Below, piece by piece: positions 22,214 through 31,789 of a stretch of DNA of 64,000 nt. The stretch's first letter is position 1. Each line of letters starts with the position of its first letter. The position numbers and the translations under genes are program-made. Origin of the DNA: Phytoseiulus persimilis (Eukaryota; Arthropoda; Arachnida; Mesostigmata; Phytoseiidae); contig CM075102.1 of NCBI GenBank assembly GCA_037576195.1, forward strand, positions 34,530,745 to 34,594,744, read 5' to 3'. The notes under the pieces were generated by a model that ran no database searches, was not told where the DNA came from, and saw only the letters and a program-made list of their open reading frames with translations.

Positions 22214-24420
22214 CACGGATAGATCTCCCTCGGAGACCTTTTGTTTTTCGCTCCTCAGCAACCTCTGGGCATTCAGATCGAGGACCGCCGAGTTCCAGAG
22301 CACCGCGTTGATCGGAACTCGAGTCTCGGGCATGGTCCAAAACGCAGCTTCAAGGAACAGCTTCCACGCGCCCGGAAGGGCTGCGCTAAATCCATTAATG
22401 AATCAGAAATCACGCTCGCGACTCGCGACAGAGTTCCGATTCGTCTCGGGGTGTGGAAGGAGCACCGGTTTCCTCCGCCGAGCATAGCAAACACCTTATA
22501 GGCGAATTCTCACACCAGCATCGCAAGCACACGGACGGTTACCAACGGAACCCAACAAGTATCCATAGCGCAGACCGCGTTCCTGGACCAACTAAGCTCG
22601 GTCGGGAGCTCCTCGGAAAATCACTAGAACTTCGCGGAACGTGCCATGACAGAAGACGGAGCCGGGTTAACGAGAGCAGGCTTGAAGCACACTCGAACAG
22701 GTGATAGAAATGCTTGACAAAATATCCTTACCCACAGCAAGTGTAGTGACAGCAGCAGCTAGCGGCGTATCCGTGCTCCTCATTGTTTAATCCGCGCGTC
22801 AAGAAACTTGCCTCGGTTGTCTGGCGAATGCCGATGTTACCGTAGGAGAGAAGCCGAAGCTCGACCTTGCCACAACTTTCTGCAGTCAGTCTGCCAGTGA
22901 GCTAGTCAGACGGGCGCACGGGGAACCACTCTGCCTGAACCAACGAAGCGGCCCCACAGGGTAAACTTGCCGCAGATTTGTGGAGCTGGCTCGGTTTTAA
23001 GCTTTTCCCATATTTGCGTTGACCATGCCCGGGTGGAAATGGAAGTGTATCCCGAAAAGCGGAACCGGTGGTTGCTTCTCCACCACTATAAATAGATGGA
23101 GAGGCGAAGAACGGCTCGAGGAGGAAGCATCGAAGCGCGAGCTTTTTCACCGCGCCAAGCCATGCACCAACCCTGCGGTGCGAGCTCTAGAAGGGTGTGT
23201 TCCAGACATTTCCCACCCGATCTACTCGGCGGTAGGGCAACGGCGTAAACTCCGACCACACATCGCCCGGTGAGATCCAAGCGATGCTTGAACAAATATT
23301 CCGATGGTTGACGGCGCGTGTTATGATTCCGCACCGCGTTCATACCGGCCGGGGAACCATATGTTTAGATCGAATCAATCCGCTCTTCGTGGGCCCGCAC
23401 ATTCGACTGTGGTTCAAGCGCACTGATTGTTCCATCGAACGAAAAAGATAAACCGAGGCAAACACACAAAAACAAACCTGGGCATTCGAGGAAATAAACA
23501 AGCTGTCGCTGGCCAGCCAAGCGGGAACTTAGGGTATCAGTGGAGACTGACTCATCGGTGCTTGATTATCTCTTTTCTCATTATCATTCCCTCTCACAGC
23601 AGAAACAGTAATCTTGCACAGAATGTTTGACGGTCAAGGTTGGGTTGAGAATGGCGTAACCAGCATAGCTGAAATTATGAGGGCCGTCACCATTGGTTCA
23701 TAAACGTTGACTTCAATTCCCGGCGGTGGGTGCTAAATCCACTGCAGACCGAGGTCAGCAGTCAGACCAATCGGCGAGCTCATTTGCCTTGTTTTCTTCC
23801 GTCGATCCAGTCTCTTGTACCCCCTCCTGATGGTCTCTCAACGAGATTCAAGACCAGATTGGAGGGAGGTCGTTGACGGAAAAGCAAACTGGTTCATCGG
23901 GATTTGTCTCATCGACTCCATGGAAGAGGCAAACAGGCGAGAACGAAAAGAGCATGCAGGAGTGCCGTTGATTGTCGCGGCTATTTGAACGTGGCGGAAC
24001 CGATTCACGGAATGCGACTCCTCGATCGTTTCCGGAGGCGTATTCGGTGCCTCCTGAATCGAGCCTGGCCACAGGGAGACGTGGGGCAGAGGTGACGAAG
24101 ATCAGCTCATTACCATGAGTTGAGCGAGCGCTCAGCCTTTAAGAGATTAATCTTAAAGATTATGGCTGTCCAGAAATCCCATACGGTACAGCTCACGAAA
24201 TGAAACGATGAGACCCAAGGAGACCGGAATAGCTTGCTTTCGAGGAAGAATTCACTCTTCCCGAGGAGAAGCCCGATGATGCAGGGACGGGACGACAGTT
24301 CTGGTATGCTGTCGCGAACTCAAAAAAAAGTGTTGTTTCCTCGACCCGTATTGATGTTCGTCTGTGTAAGTGTGCGTGAGTGTCCTTGCGCGGGAGAGCC
24401 AGAAAATCCATTTTGCTCGT
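22214..24420. other. No resolved gene; competing frames and one TATA box
   Basis: Frames of 70-95 codons exist on both strands at 22.24-22.50 and 23.02-23.34 kb without clear evidence for one strand. A canonical TATA sequence lies inside the second (see 23087). From 23.4 to 24.4 kb I see nothing beyond short frames. Confidence 0.3.
23087..23095 (+). promoter_or_regulatory. Canonical TATA box (TATAAATAG), target unknown
   Basis: Perfect TATAWAWR match on +. No recognised gene begins within the next 500 bases, and the site lies within open frames on both strands, so it may be fortuitous or mark an unrecognised small gene. Confidence 0.25.
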
Positions 24421-24426
24421 CGAGCC

Positions 24427-24708
24427 ATGCCGACCGATATGAGCAGATCTTCCGACTGGTATGACGTCCAATGTTACATCCGTTTGCATGCCGGCGGACT
24501 CATGATGATTGCTCTATCCGGAATCTCGGCCTTCTCTTGAGGAAATCCAAAACAAATTCATTTCCTGCCCTTCCTGAACGACATCACCAACAACTACAAT
24601 GAGAACTATTCATCCTTCAGGTTTCGTCGACTTGTCTCCGACGCGGTGCAAGGCTGCCTCAGGTCTCGCTTTCCGAGGAGGAAAACCCGAATCGCTGGTT
24701 GGTCGTAA
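24427..24708 (+). pseudogene. Same-frame ORF pair split by one TGA
   Basis: From ATG 24427 the frame reads SSDWYDVQCYIRLHAGG and a hydrophobic LMMIALSGISAF, meets TGA at 24538-24540, then continues in the same frame as HFLPFLNDITNNYNENY to TAA 24706-24708. Both sides look coding. Explanations are a decayed gene, an unseen intron, or recoding. No family recognised. Confidence 0.3.
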
Positions 24709-25465
24709 CGCGATCGGATTCCAACTGAGCCGAGGGATCGGACTCCACAAACAATAGGAGGATCGAGCGTTTTTTTTTTTCATAATTACATCGTGGCCAC
24801 GCACCGATACCGACACGGGTGCGGCGATAGCAAAGAAGTTGAGGCGGAGAAATCCCTGGATGAAATCGCATTAATCAGGGATGAGACGCAAATCCTGCGT
24901 AACGGGGGATTCAAGGCTCCAAGTTCCTTTCGCGGCATCAGCAAGTTTAGCTAAACAGGAGACGCGGGCATTCAGAGCGCCTGCGAGCCGTTTCGGGCTG
25001 GTGAATTATCACGATCGGAGCTGGAACAGTGTACGGGGAAACTGTTGCCAAAATAGTCCCCAAGGAGATGAGCATCAGTCGTCAACCGAACCTATTTGAT
25101 AACAATTGAGCCATGCACATTTACACAATTTAACTGCCGGTTACGAGATTTTTAGAAAAGACAAGATTTCCGAAACAGAAACAGAATTTCTTACTGTTTC
25201 AATAACACTGGTCTGCAGATAGACCGTGTTTGTCGAAGGCTTACGTAATTCCCAGACGAAAATCTGGCGGATCACGTCACCGGCTCCGCGTAGCGTTGGC
25301 CATCCGGATCCTGAATTCGGTTTCTCAAAGCGCGGATAATGGTAGTTGTTGGAATCGCTTCCCTCAGTCGTTGAACAGACTCACTGACCTAAGACCGGTT
25401 CTTGCAGTATCCAGCGACATCGGCCGATGATCTTCCGACTTCCTGTCGCATGCTTTCCATGGTTT
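24709..25465. other. No supported gene; poly-T run
   Basis: Contains a 12-base T homopolymer at about 24769-24780 and otherwise only short frames. Confidence 0.3.
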
Positions 25466-25942
25466 TCATTCAGCTAACTCACTTGCAGCGTGATGATTTC
25501 CCCTATAGCCCAACTTTCCCAGCAAAGCTCCGTCTGGGTATCCCACGGACTTGATTCTAACAAGCACCCGAGTACACTGCAAGGCCCAGCAAGCGGAGCA
25601 TCCCGGCAGAACATCCCTTGATAGGTACCTTGGATAAGAGAAATTCTGGGACATTCAAATTCCTCCCGGCTGATCGCGTCCTGCGGTTAATGATTGCAAC
25701 TCCGGTGTAAACAAGGTTCCGAGCAGCGCCAAGTTTGTCGGTTTGATGGGGGAAGTCTGACCTTACAAGATTTGGGTCTCGCTCGAAATCATGACCTCGT
25801 CCCACAACCGCCATTCGGGAACGTTGAAATCCGGGCAGCAGGATCGCCCATAATCTTCGATGTCGCCGTCACAGAAGTTTTCTCTGCAGTGATGCAACCG
25901 CGTGCGAGTACCCAGCGCCGCCCGAAGTCCGCTGCTGCTCAT
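25466..25942 (-). CDS. Uncharacterised Cys-containing protein (3 exons), candidate
   Basis: On the minus strand, exons 25767-25942, 25629-25680 and 25466-25576 join in phases 2 and 0 with good sites (GTAAGG, GTACCT donors; CCGCAG, TTGCAG acceptors), giving 112 aa from ATG 25942. The first exon has a compact Cys cluster, CRENFCDGDIEDYGRSCCPDF, which loosely recalls somatomedin-B or TINAG-type Cys motifs, but the full pattern is not present and no signal peptide precedes it, so more exons may lie upstream. The + strand also carries an open frame at 25694-25975. The splice-site quality favours minus. Confidence 0.35.
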
Positions 25943-26283
25943 GCTAATATGAGCGTGTTGAGCGGAACGCGCTGACCGCTGGACCATCTCGTCGGTGGAA
26001 ATCCTTCCTTTGCGGATTCGTATAATCGCCAGAGCCTGGAATAATTTTGATCATCTTACATCCTGGGTGGTGGTCCACCACTGGTGGATGGTTGATGATG
26101 GTGAGTGTTCGATGCTTCGATTTTTCAGCCCGCCCGGCAATGAGGCATGATGATTCGGCTCGTCGAACTAGCAGGGAGCCAGCGCCGCCTCAATTTGGGC
26201 CGTCTCCCTTTCAAAATGGTTGAAACTAGCTCCATGGGTACCTTCTGCCGCGAACGATTCATATTATAGAGATCTCTACATGA

Positions 26284-26514
26284 ATGGATGCCGCAGAGTT
26301 CGACGCAAATCATCTCCGCTGGATCGAACGTGGCGCTTCGAGGTTCTTCCCGCCGGACACGAAACATGATGTTTATTCCGTCAATCACAGGCTCGGAATT
26401 GTGTGGTTCACTTGATATGTCCCGGCGCACGAGACAGCATTTCGTCGTGAAAGGTTCAGCCGGAAAATAGAGACCCGTGTTCGCACGGCTTCCGAGAGCC
26501 TTGTGACTTTGTGA
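26284..26514 (+). pseudogene. Same-frame ORF pair split by one TGA
   Basis: ATG 26284 opens a frame (ANHLRWIERGASRFFPPDTK) that stops at TGA 26413-26415. It then continues in frame with ETAFRRERFSRKIETRV to TGA 26512-26514. Third positions are GC-rich on both sides. It may be a small broken gene or an exon pair with an unseen intron. No family recognised. Confidence 0.25.
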
Positions 26515-26783
26515 TCCTCACTCAAAGAATGATGAGGTGTCAATAAAAGGCGAATTTCGGATCCTGTTGTGCGCTCGCTCATCAGGTTGATAAATAGCTT
26601 GTGTATTTATGTCATTAGGTTGTGGAACATTCACGAATAGAGCCGATCGACCAGTTTCTTTCGTGAGAAGAGGGCGGAGGAAATCGACAACTTTCCCGCT
26701 GGCAGTCAGCTCGGGCAGGCAAACATGGAATGAGACTAGTCCGATTCTGTTCTTCACCCCTATCAGACGAATTCGTTAGATAG

Positions 26784-27059
26784 CTCGATAAGAGAGGCAA
26801 ACACTCATCCAATGAAGATCTTCTTTCGAGCACAGAATCGATTGTCGTGATTCTACTGAATTTGATGAAATCGAGAGCTGCTGGAATCGAGCGTGAAATC
26901 GCGAAAGCTGATGTGGTCGCGGGAACCGGGAGGAGCGACGTTGTAGTGCTCCCCTCTGGACCGAAACTCTTGGCTTCCATTGGGCGCTTCCAATTGGATG
27001 TCGAAGGAGGAGACATCCGAGGCAATCGTCGGCTCCCTGACGCGTCCTCCTCCCGTTGA
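26784..27059 (+). CDS. Uncharacterised exon-like open frame
   Basis: The frame opens after a TTAGATAG acceptor-like site and runs 91 codons to TGA. It starts with LDKRGKHSSNEDLL, which includes a dibasic KR, followed by a predicted amphipathic helix (SIVVILLNLMKSRAAGIERE). Peptide-hormone precursors can look like this, but no known neuropeptide family matches, so this is only a description. Two longer minus-strand frames (up to 221 codons) overlap and are judged shadows because third-position bias favours +. Confidence 0.3.
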   Translation, partial: LDKRGKHSSNEDLLSSTESIVVILLNLMKSRAAGIEREIAKADVVAGTGRSDVVVLPSGPKLLASIGRFQLDVEGGDIRGNRRLPDASSSR

Positions 27060-27183
27060 ATGAGGGCTGTTGGGGCCTGAGGTATCGCAGGAAACTCCTG
27101 AAGGTTAAGGAAAGCAAGAGAGAGATATTCATGCATGAATGAAACCCAAACTCCCAGATTCAATAATCGCAACATGACTGGAC

Positions 27184-27591
27184 ATGAATTTCTCGATGAC
27201 TTTCGTCGATTCCGAACGGAATGCCCCAGCTTCAGTAGGGGTCGACGACAAATGCTACCCATTTGGGGCGCTACTCTCAACGGAGCTTCAAATACCCTCG
27301 CTCAATCGGATCATTGCCCGATCTGTGAACGTTGAACACTTGAGCGAGATCTTTCAAGTGCTTTTCGTCAAACTTCACCCACTGGAGAATTTCTCATTGA
27401 TTTCACATTCGGTAGAGTCTCCTTTCGTAGCTCACCACTGCTCAGTGGCGTATTCAGGAATTGCGGATGGAGAGGCGGAGTCTCCATTGGACGATGTCGG
27501 ACCCGGTCAGGAAATCATCCTGGTATTCATTGAGGGCGAGCAAAGCGTGAGGAGCTCACCAATTGAAAATTCAGCCGTCACCGAGAGATGA
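27184..27591 (+). CDS. Uncharacterised 135-codon open frame
   Basis: ATG 27184 to TGA 27591 with protein-like composition (SVNVEHLSEIFQVLFVKLHP; acidic GIADGEAESPLDDVG). There is no signal peptide or TM, and no recognised domain. It could be a single-exon gene or one exon of a gene that also uses the 26784 frame. Confidence is low because no splice link or homology was found. Confidence 0.3.
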   Translation: MNFSMTFVDSERNAPASVGVDDKCYPFGALLSTELQIPSLNRIIARSVNVEHLSEIFQVLFVKLHPLENFSLISHSVESPFVAHHCSVAYSGIADGEAESPLDDVGPGQEIILVFIEGEQSVRSSPIENSAVTER

Positions 27592-28310
27592 CATTTCAGA
27601 ATAAAGTCCAGGAATCAGAAATTGCATGATAACGGCTGTTCGTGCCGGTGTCAGTCAAAAAGGTAATCGGTTCCAGTTTTGCCAAGCCTCGGATACGAAG
27701 TCCGGAAGTTCGACGGGAAATTCATAGGAGGGGCGATTGCCCTCCCCTCCTTCCCTGTATAGGCCACTGCCACTGCTGTGACGTCGAGCATACTCGACGG
27801 ATAAGCCAATCAGGGAGGTTAGCTTCTTCTGCGTTTTTTCTTCTCCAGCTTGGGTTCAATCAAGAGATTAGCCTTAAGTGAAGCAGAGTTCCTGGATAAA
27901 GCGAATGATACACATGGTCAGGGAAAGGTCTCCTCGCCCTCTGGTGGGAGTGACTCGCCTAACTACGTCATCTAACTGTAGCCTGCCCTTTAAAGACCTC
28001 ACGAGATCCGGGGCGTGCGGAGAAAGAATCTTCAGAACCTGGGACGGGGTCCCCCTATCTCATCGGTCCAATGGGATCCATTGTCACTATATTTGAGACA
28101 TTCCGGCCGCGATGGGAAGCATAACCCGCTCGCAGTCCGACTGCGTGAAGACACATATATCACGGCTGAGATTATCTGTGGAGATCTTGTGCTTCCAATA
28201 CACTCTTACCTCGGAACTGAGCCGCTGAGAAGCAACAAGAGCTCGACAGGGGCCACAACGGGAAGGTCGCGGTCTTGTTTTTTCAGTGAGTGCAGATCTT
28301 GAAATATTGG
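27592..28310. other. No supported gene
   Basis: Short frames only; no motif recognised. Confidence 0.3.
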
Positions 28311-28393
28311 GTCGGCTCGTTGGCCGTGTGGCATAAACCAACGCCTTGGGTGCCACGCTAAGCTAGCAATCGCGGGTTCGGTCCCCGGCTGAC
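28311..28393 (+). repeat. tRNA-like element (pseudo-tRNA or SINE head)
   Basis: The ends GTCGGCT and GGCTGAC can form a 7-bp acceptor-like stem with two G-U pairs. A D-arm TTGG/CCAA encloses a loop containing CCGTGTGGCATAAA, close to the pol III A box (TGGCNNAGTGG). GGGTTCGGTCCCCG forms a T-arm/B-box. Length (83 nt) and the long variable part resemble class II tRNA(Leu/Ser), but I could not define an anticodon arm with a clear seven-base loop. It is followed by an A-rich CAACAAAAAATCC. A tRNA-derived SINE or pseudogene is more likely than a working tRNA. Confidence 0.4.
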
Positions 28394-28951
28394 AACAAAA
28401 AATCCTTATGTGGTAAAAAGAGGATTTAATTTGTATCAGAATTAAAGCTGAACCATCTTAAGACCCAAGCCCACCGCCCGCAATGGGATTTGCGAGGCGA
28501 TAGGGAGTGTTACTGAAGCAATACCGAAAGGTGATCCCGGGACACTTCTGAGAGCTGGCTGAGAGGTTCAGCCGGAAAACAAAGATCTTGGAATATTACC
28601 CTCTCGCTCAGGCAAATCTTACACTCGAGGAAGAAACCCAACTGTGCTTTCGAGCCTGCCACTGAATGCAGTACCGAATCGGAGTCCCAATTGTGTGAGC
28701 ACTGGCACTGAATGAGTTAGTAGGCATCGCCCAGAGTACCTCGCTCGATCTATTGGTCCTTGATTCGACATCTCCAGGCTTTCTCGGGGAAACAAACAAT
28801 CCACGGTCTGCAGAACGGGATAGTAGTGTTAGTATATAACGGAGTCATCGAAGTCGTCACTTCGAGTCATTCCGTTATTCCGGTTGCTGCGCTATACTCG
28901 TGAAATTGACTCACTGAGAGGCGATCTCAAAACTCCCATGAACTAGGCGGA

Positions 28952-29236
28952 ATGATCCAGAACTTACCGAATCCTTATAGGAACACACCCCTTCAACTCG
29001 GAACAAAAGTTAAGAAGTTCGAGGAGGAAAACAGAAACATCGCCAAAATCGCCGAATCGCTTCCATGGAAGCAGAGTCTCATTCTAGCCTCTACGTTCGC
29101 GGCTGGTCCTCTAAGATTCGTTGCGTCGAAGAACGAAGACACTGACTCAACAATGAGAAGCTATCCCAATAATACAACTTGGTCTGCGGACATCTCATGT
29201 ATATTGGACGAAAAAAATACGCTTCACGTCCGCTGA
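28952..29236 (+). CDS. Uncharacterised 94-codon open frame
   Basis: ATG 28952 opens a frame with a Lys/Glu-rich helix (KVKKFEEENRNIAKIAE) and a short hydrophobic stretch (SLILASTFAAGPLRFV), ending at TGA 29236. It looks coding but is unsupported by splice sites or a known family. Confidence 0.25.
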   Translation: MIQNLPNPYRNTPLQLGTKVKKFEEENRNIAKIAESLPWKQSLILASTFAAGPLRFVASKNEDTDSTMRSYPNNTTWSADISCILDEKNTLHVR

Positions 29237-29239
29237 AGC

Positions 29240-30040
29240 TACATTTCATACACCCTGTGTGCGTGGACGAGCAACAACGGTCCTATTTCACTCCCGCCCT
29301 TCGAAATAGCATAAATGTAGCAATGGACCCTAGAAATTGGTCTTGCAATCGGAGGGCGCTCCTTCTCGAAGGAGAAAATAGTATAGGCTTGGCCCAAGGG
29401 CCGCTGCCCCTCGACATAGAGCATGCAGCGCAGGCCTGAAGACTCCCGAGTTGTTCTAGTGGTGATATCTCGAACTAACTATCACGCGATCATTTCAGGG
29501 CCATCTCCTTCCACTATAGAGAAACAATGTGAGCTGCAGTTCGCTGTATGGATTGAATGGGCACTCGCTCTGGGTTTGGGTCAGGTCAAGAATCTAACCA
29601 GAAAACCTTCACCAGTGCTCAGTCGCTAAGCAGGCTCAAAATGGTTATTTCCGGCTTGTCTCCTGGATGAAACATGAAAAAAATAACAGATATTATTGGA
29701 CTCATATTGCGTTCCCTTCCGTACGCCATTTCTCGACACCCTCCCGAACGATTATTTTTTTCTCGCCTCAGTACGCCTCGGCTGGTAAGAGGACGCATCT
29801 TTCGCCGCCTCGCTCGCTCAATCGGGCGTTTCCCATGAGTCAAAGACGACAACGAAGTTCCAACATTCTCCGAAACTTTCAGCTACGGCAATCCTGGCGA
29901 ATCTTGGCAACATTATTAATGAGGGGGGAGGGGAGGGATATCTGGAGCAGTTGACTCGCATCGCATCGGGGTCACTGGTCCTCGACATTCTTATCTGAAT
30001 CTTATCCTGATGCCATTCATGGAATTGAGGCTCTTCGAAA
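29240..30040. other. No supported gene
   Basis: Only short overlapping frames; nothing recognised. Confidence 0.3.
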
Positions 30041-30041
30041 A

Positions 30042-30686
30042 CTAATGCCACTTCTTCCCATCCATCTTCCCATTATCCATGGGGATGATTTCATTAAGTC
30101 TCACAAATTGCGTCAAGCAGCCCAAAGACAAGCCCTCAGTGCACGTCAGGACCCTAGGTCCCCCCCAACTCGGCCCCAGCCCGCGGCTCATGGTGCCCAG
30201 CACCGACGTCGCGTTGCCCCGCTGAACACGCAAGGACAGGCGCTGAGCTAAGAATCGCCCCAGTCTTTTGTCTCCCGTTGCTCGCCCGAGAACCTCCCCA
30301 ACCTGAGCAATCGGGGTCCTGGTGTGGGAGCCGGGACCACCTATAGTCTCGAATGCGAATGGCGAAAGCTGATACCCGCTTGCTAGCGCGGCATACTGGT
30401 TGATTTTTGCCGCCTCAGACCTTGCAACGGCTGAGCGTGCGCCGGGACCGACCAGGGAAGGGCTCAGAGAGTCGGTCACCGTTGCATGCCACACGAGGGC
30501 CCTCCCCCCAGAGAAAGGAATGAGCCTGAGGCCGTCAGGCCGCCTTCCGTCGTCGGGTATGAGACCATAGGGCTCCAGCATACAGGGTATGCCGGCTGAA
30601 CGAACAGTCGTTGGGAGCTGCGTGACGCGGTCGACAACCAGCCGATAGGGTCCTCTCCCTCGTCTTGGACGTCGGAAAACCCCCAA
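30042..30686 (-). mobile_element. Orphan C-terminal domain of a non-LTR retrotransposon polyprotein
   Basis: An intact minus-strand frame of 214 codons. Its middle (about 30.1-30.62 kb) matches my memory of the conserved segment after the reverse transcriptase in many invertebrate retrotransposon-like ORFs: DGRRPDGLRLIPFSGGRALV, a WHATVTDSL block (usually WDATVTDT), AKINQYAALASGYQLSPFA, FETIGG, and QRLSLRVQRGNATSVLGT. No reverse transcriptase or endonuclease coding is seen upstream in this orientation (30.7-31.5 kb), so the copy is truncated or isolated. The frame has no stops across the conserved part, which means recent insertion or selection. Whether the host uses it is unknown. Confidence 0.65.
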
Positions 30687-30940
30687 TCCAAACGAGCGAG
30701 GTCGGAAATGATGCGCGTTCTCCAGCTTTCAGGCGAGAAAAAATTGCTGAAAACGCTCGAGAGGGTGCCGAAATTTGGCGGGCTCAAGGGAACGCAACAT
30801 GCGTCCAATCAGATCAATGCTTCCTTGAGAATCCATTCCTTCTTGGAACTCCAAAATCCAGCCGCAGCCGTACCATTCATTTTTTTCCATGGTTTTGCAA
30901 GAGACAAAGCGATTGAAACTATTTTTATCGTCAACGATTT

Positions 30941-31192
30941 TTGTTCCAGGCCGATATGCGAGCTTTGGAGTCAACGCATATGAGTTTGCGCAACTTGGAT
31001 AAGAATGACAATCGGAAGAAACTCCTAAACGGCAGGTCGAGCTTCCTCCGACAGAGACAACATGCAGTTACCCTGGAAGAATTCGATGCCATGGAACATG
31101 AGGAGTTTATATCCTTGTTCTCAGTTATACGTAGGGTCCATCCTCAGGGACCGGGTCCAGATAAATTCGAAACATACCGATCGAACGAATAA
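30941..31192 (+). CDS. Exon-like open frame of unknown gene
   Basis: After a strong TTTTTGTTCCAG acceptor (ending 30952) the frame reads LRNLDKNDNRKKLLNGRSSF and TLEEFDAMEHEEFISLFSVI, to a TAA at 31192. Charged, helical composition fits an exon, possibly an upstream exon of the MDC1-like gene 0.6 kb further on or of a separate gene. No family assigned. Confidence 0.3.
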   Translation: MFQADMRALESTHMSLRNLDKNDNRKKLLNGRSSFLRQRQHAVTLEEFDAMEHEEFISLFSVIRRVHPQGPGPDKFETYRSNE

Positions 31193-31789
31193 CTATGTTC
31201 ATGTGAGTCAATCGATACACGCGAATGTCTCGACGACCTGCATCTGCTTGTCGACACTCAACGCTTGCTCGCATCCCTCCCTATTCGACCTCACATCACT
31301 TAGTTCAATGAACTGGAAACCCCGTATCAGTGAGTGATGTAGTCAGCACAGAAAGTGCCTTCCTTGTGAGATGAAGCGCGTGATCATCACACCGGGAATC
31401 ACTATGGGGGCCAAAAATCACAAAGTATAGGCATTCATGCCCGCGAAATGATGTAAGCGTGTTTTAGAGTCGAACAGTCAATGACACAGAGTCCGCGCTC
31501 CTGCCCGAAATCCCCCCAGATATTCCTGGTGCAACTTGTCTTCTCGAACGGCGGTAGTTGCCCGTCTTTTCCACGAGAGAAGTCCGCATGCTTTTGGCGC
31601 GGAGGGAGCGCGCTGCTCCGCACTACTCGAGCTGGGGAATGCGTTCATCCAACGCGAGCGCGCGGAAGGAATAGAATAACAGGCTGATTGGCGGAAAGAA
31701 AACCCATGACCGAGAGCCGATTTTATCCGTTTGAGATCGGTCTTCTATGACTGTTTGCTCGTTCCCGATATTCTTCTTGTGACGTGCAG

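Noticed and set aside
25557-25814. Minus frame first taken for a bacterial nucleotidyltransferase fragment (possible transfer)
   Set aside because: The resemblance was superficial; splice-linked exons in other frames over the same bases explain the segment better.
26074-26088. Short perfect inverted repeat TCCACCA-C-TGGTGGA
   Set aside because: Fifteen bases in a G/T-rich context is expected by chance; no associated gene or repeat.
30476-30808. 110-codon minus frame overlapping the retrotransposon-like ORF
   Set aside because: It is a different frame of the same segment; the conserved motifs are only in the 30042-30686 frame.
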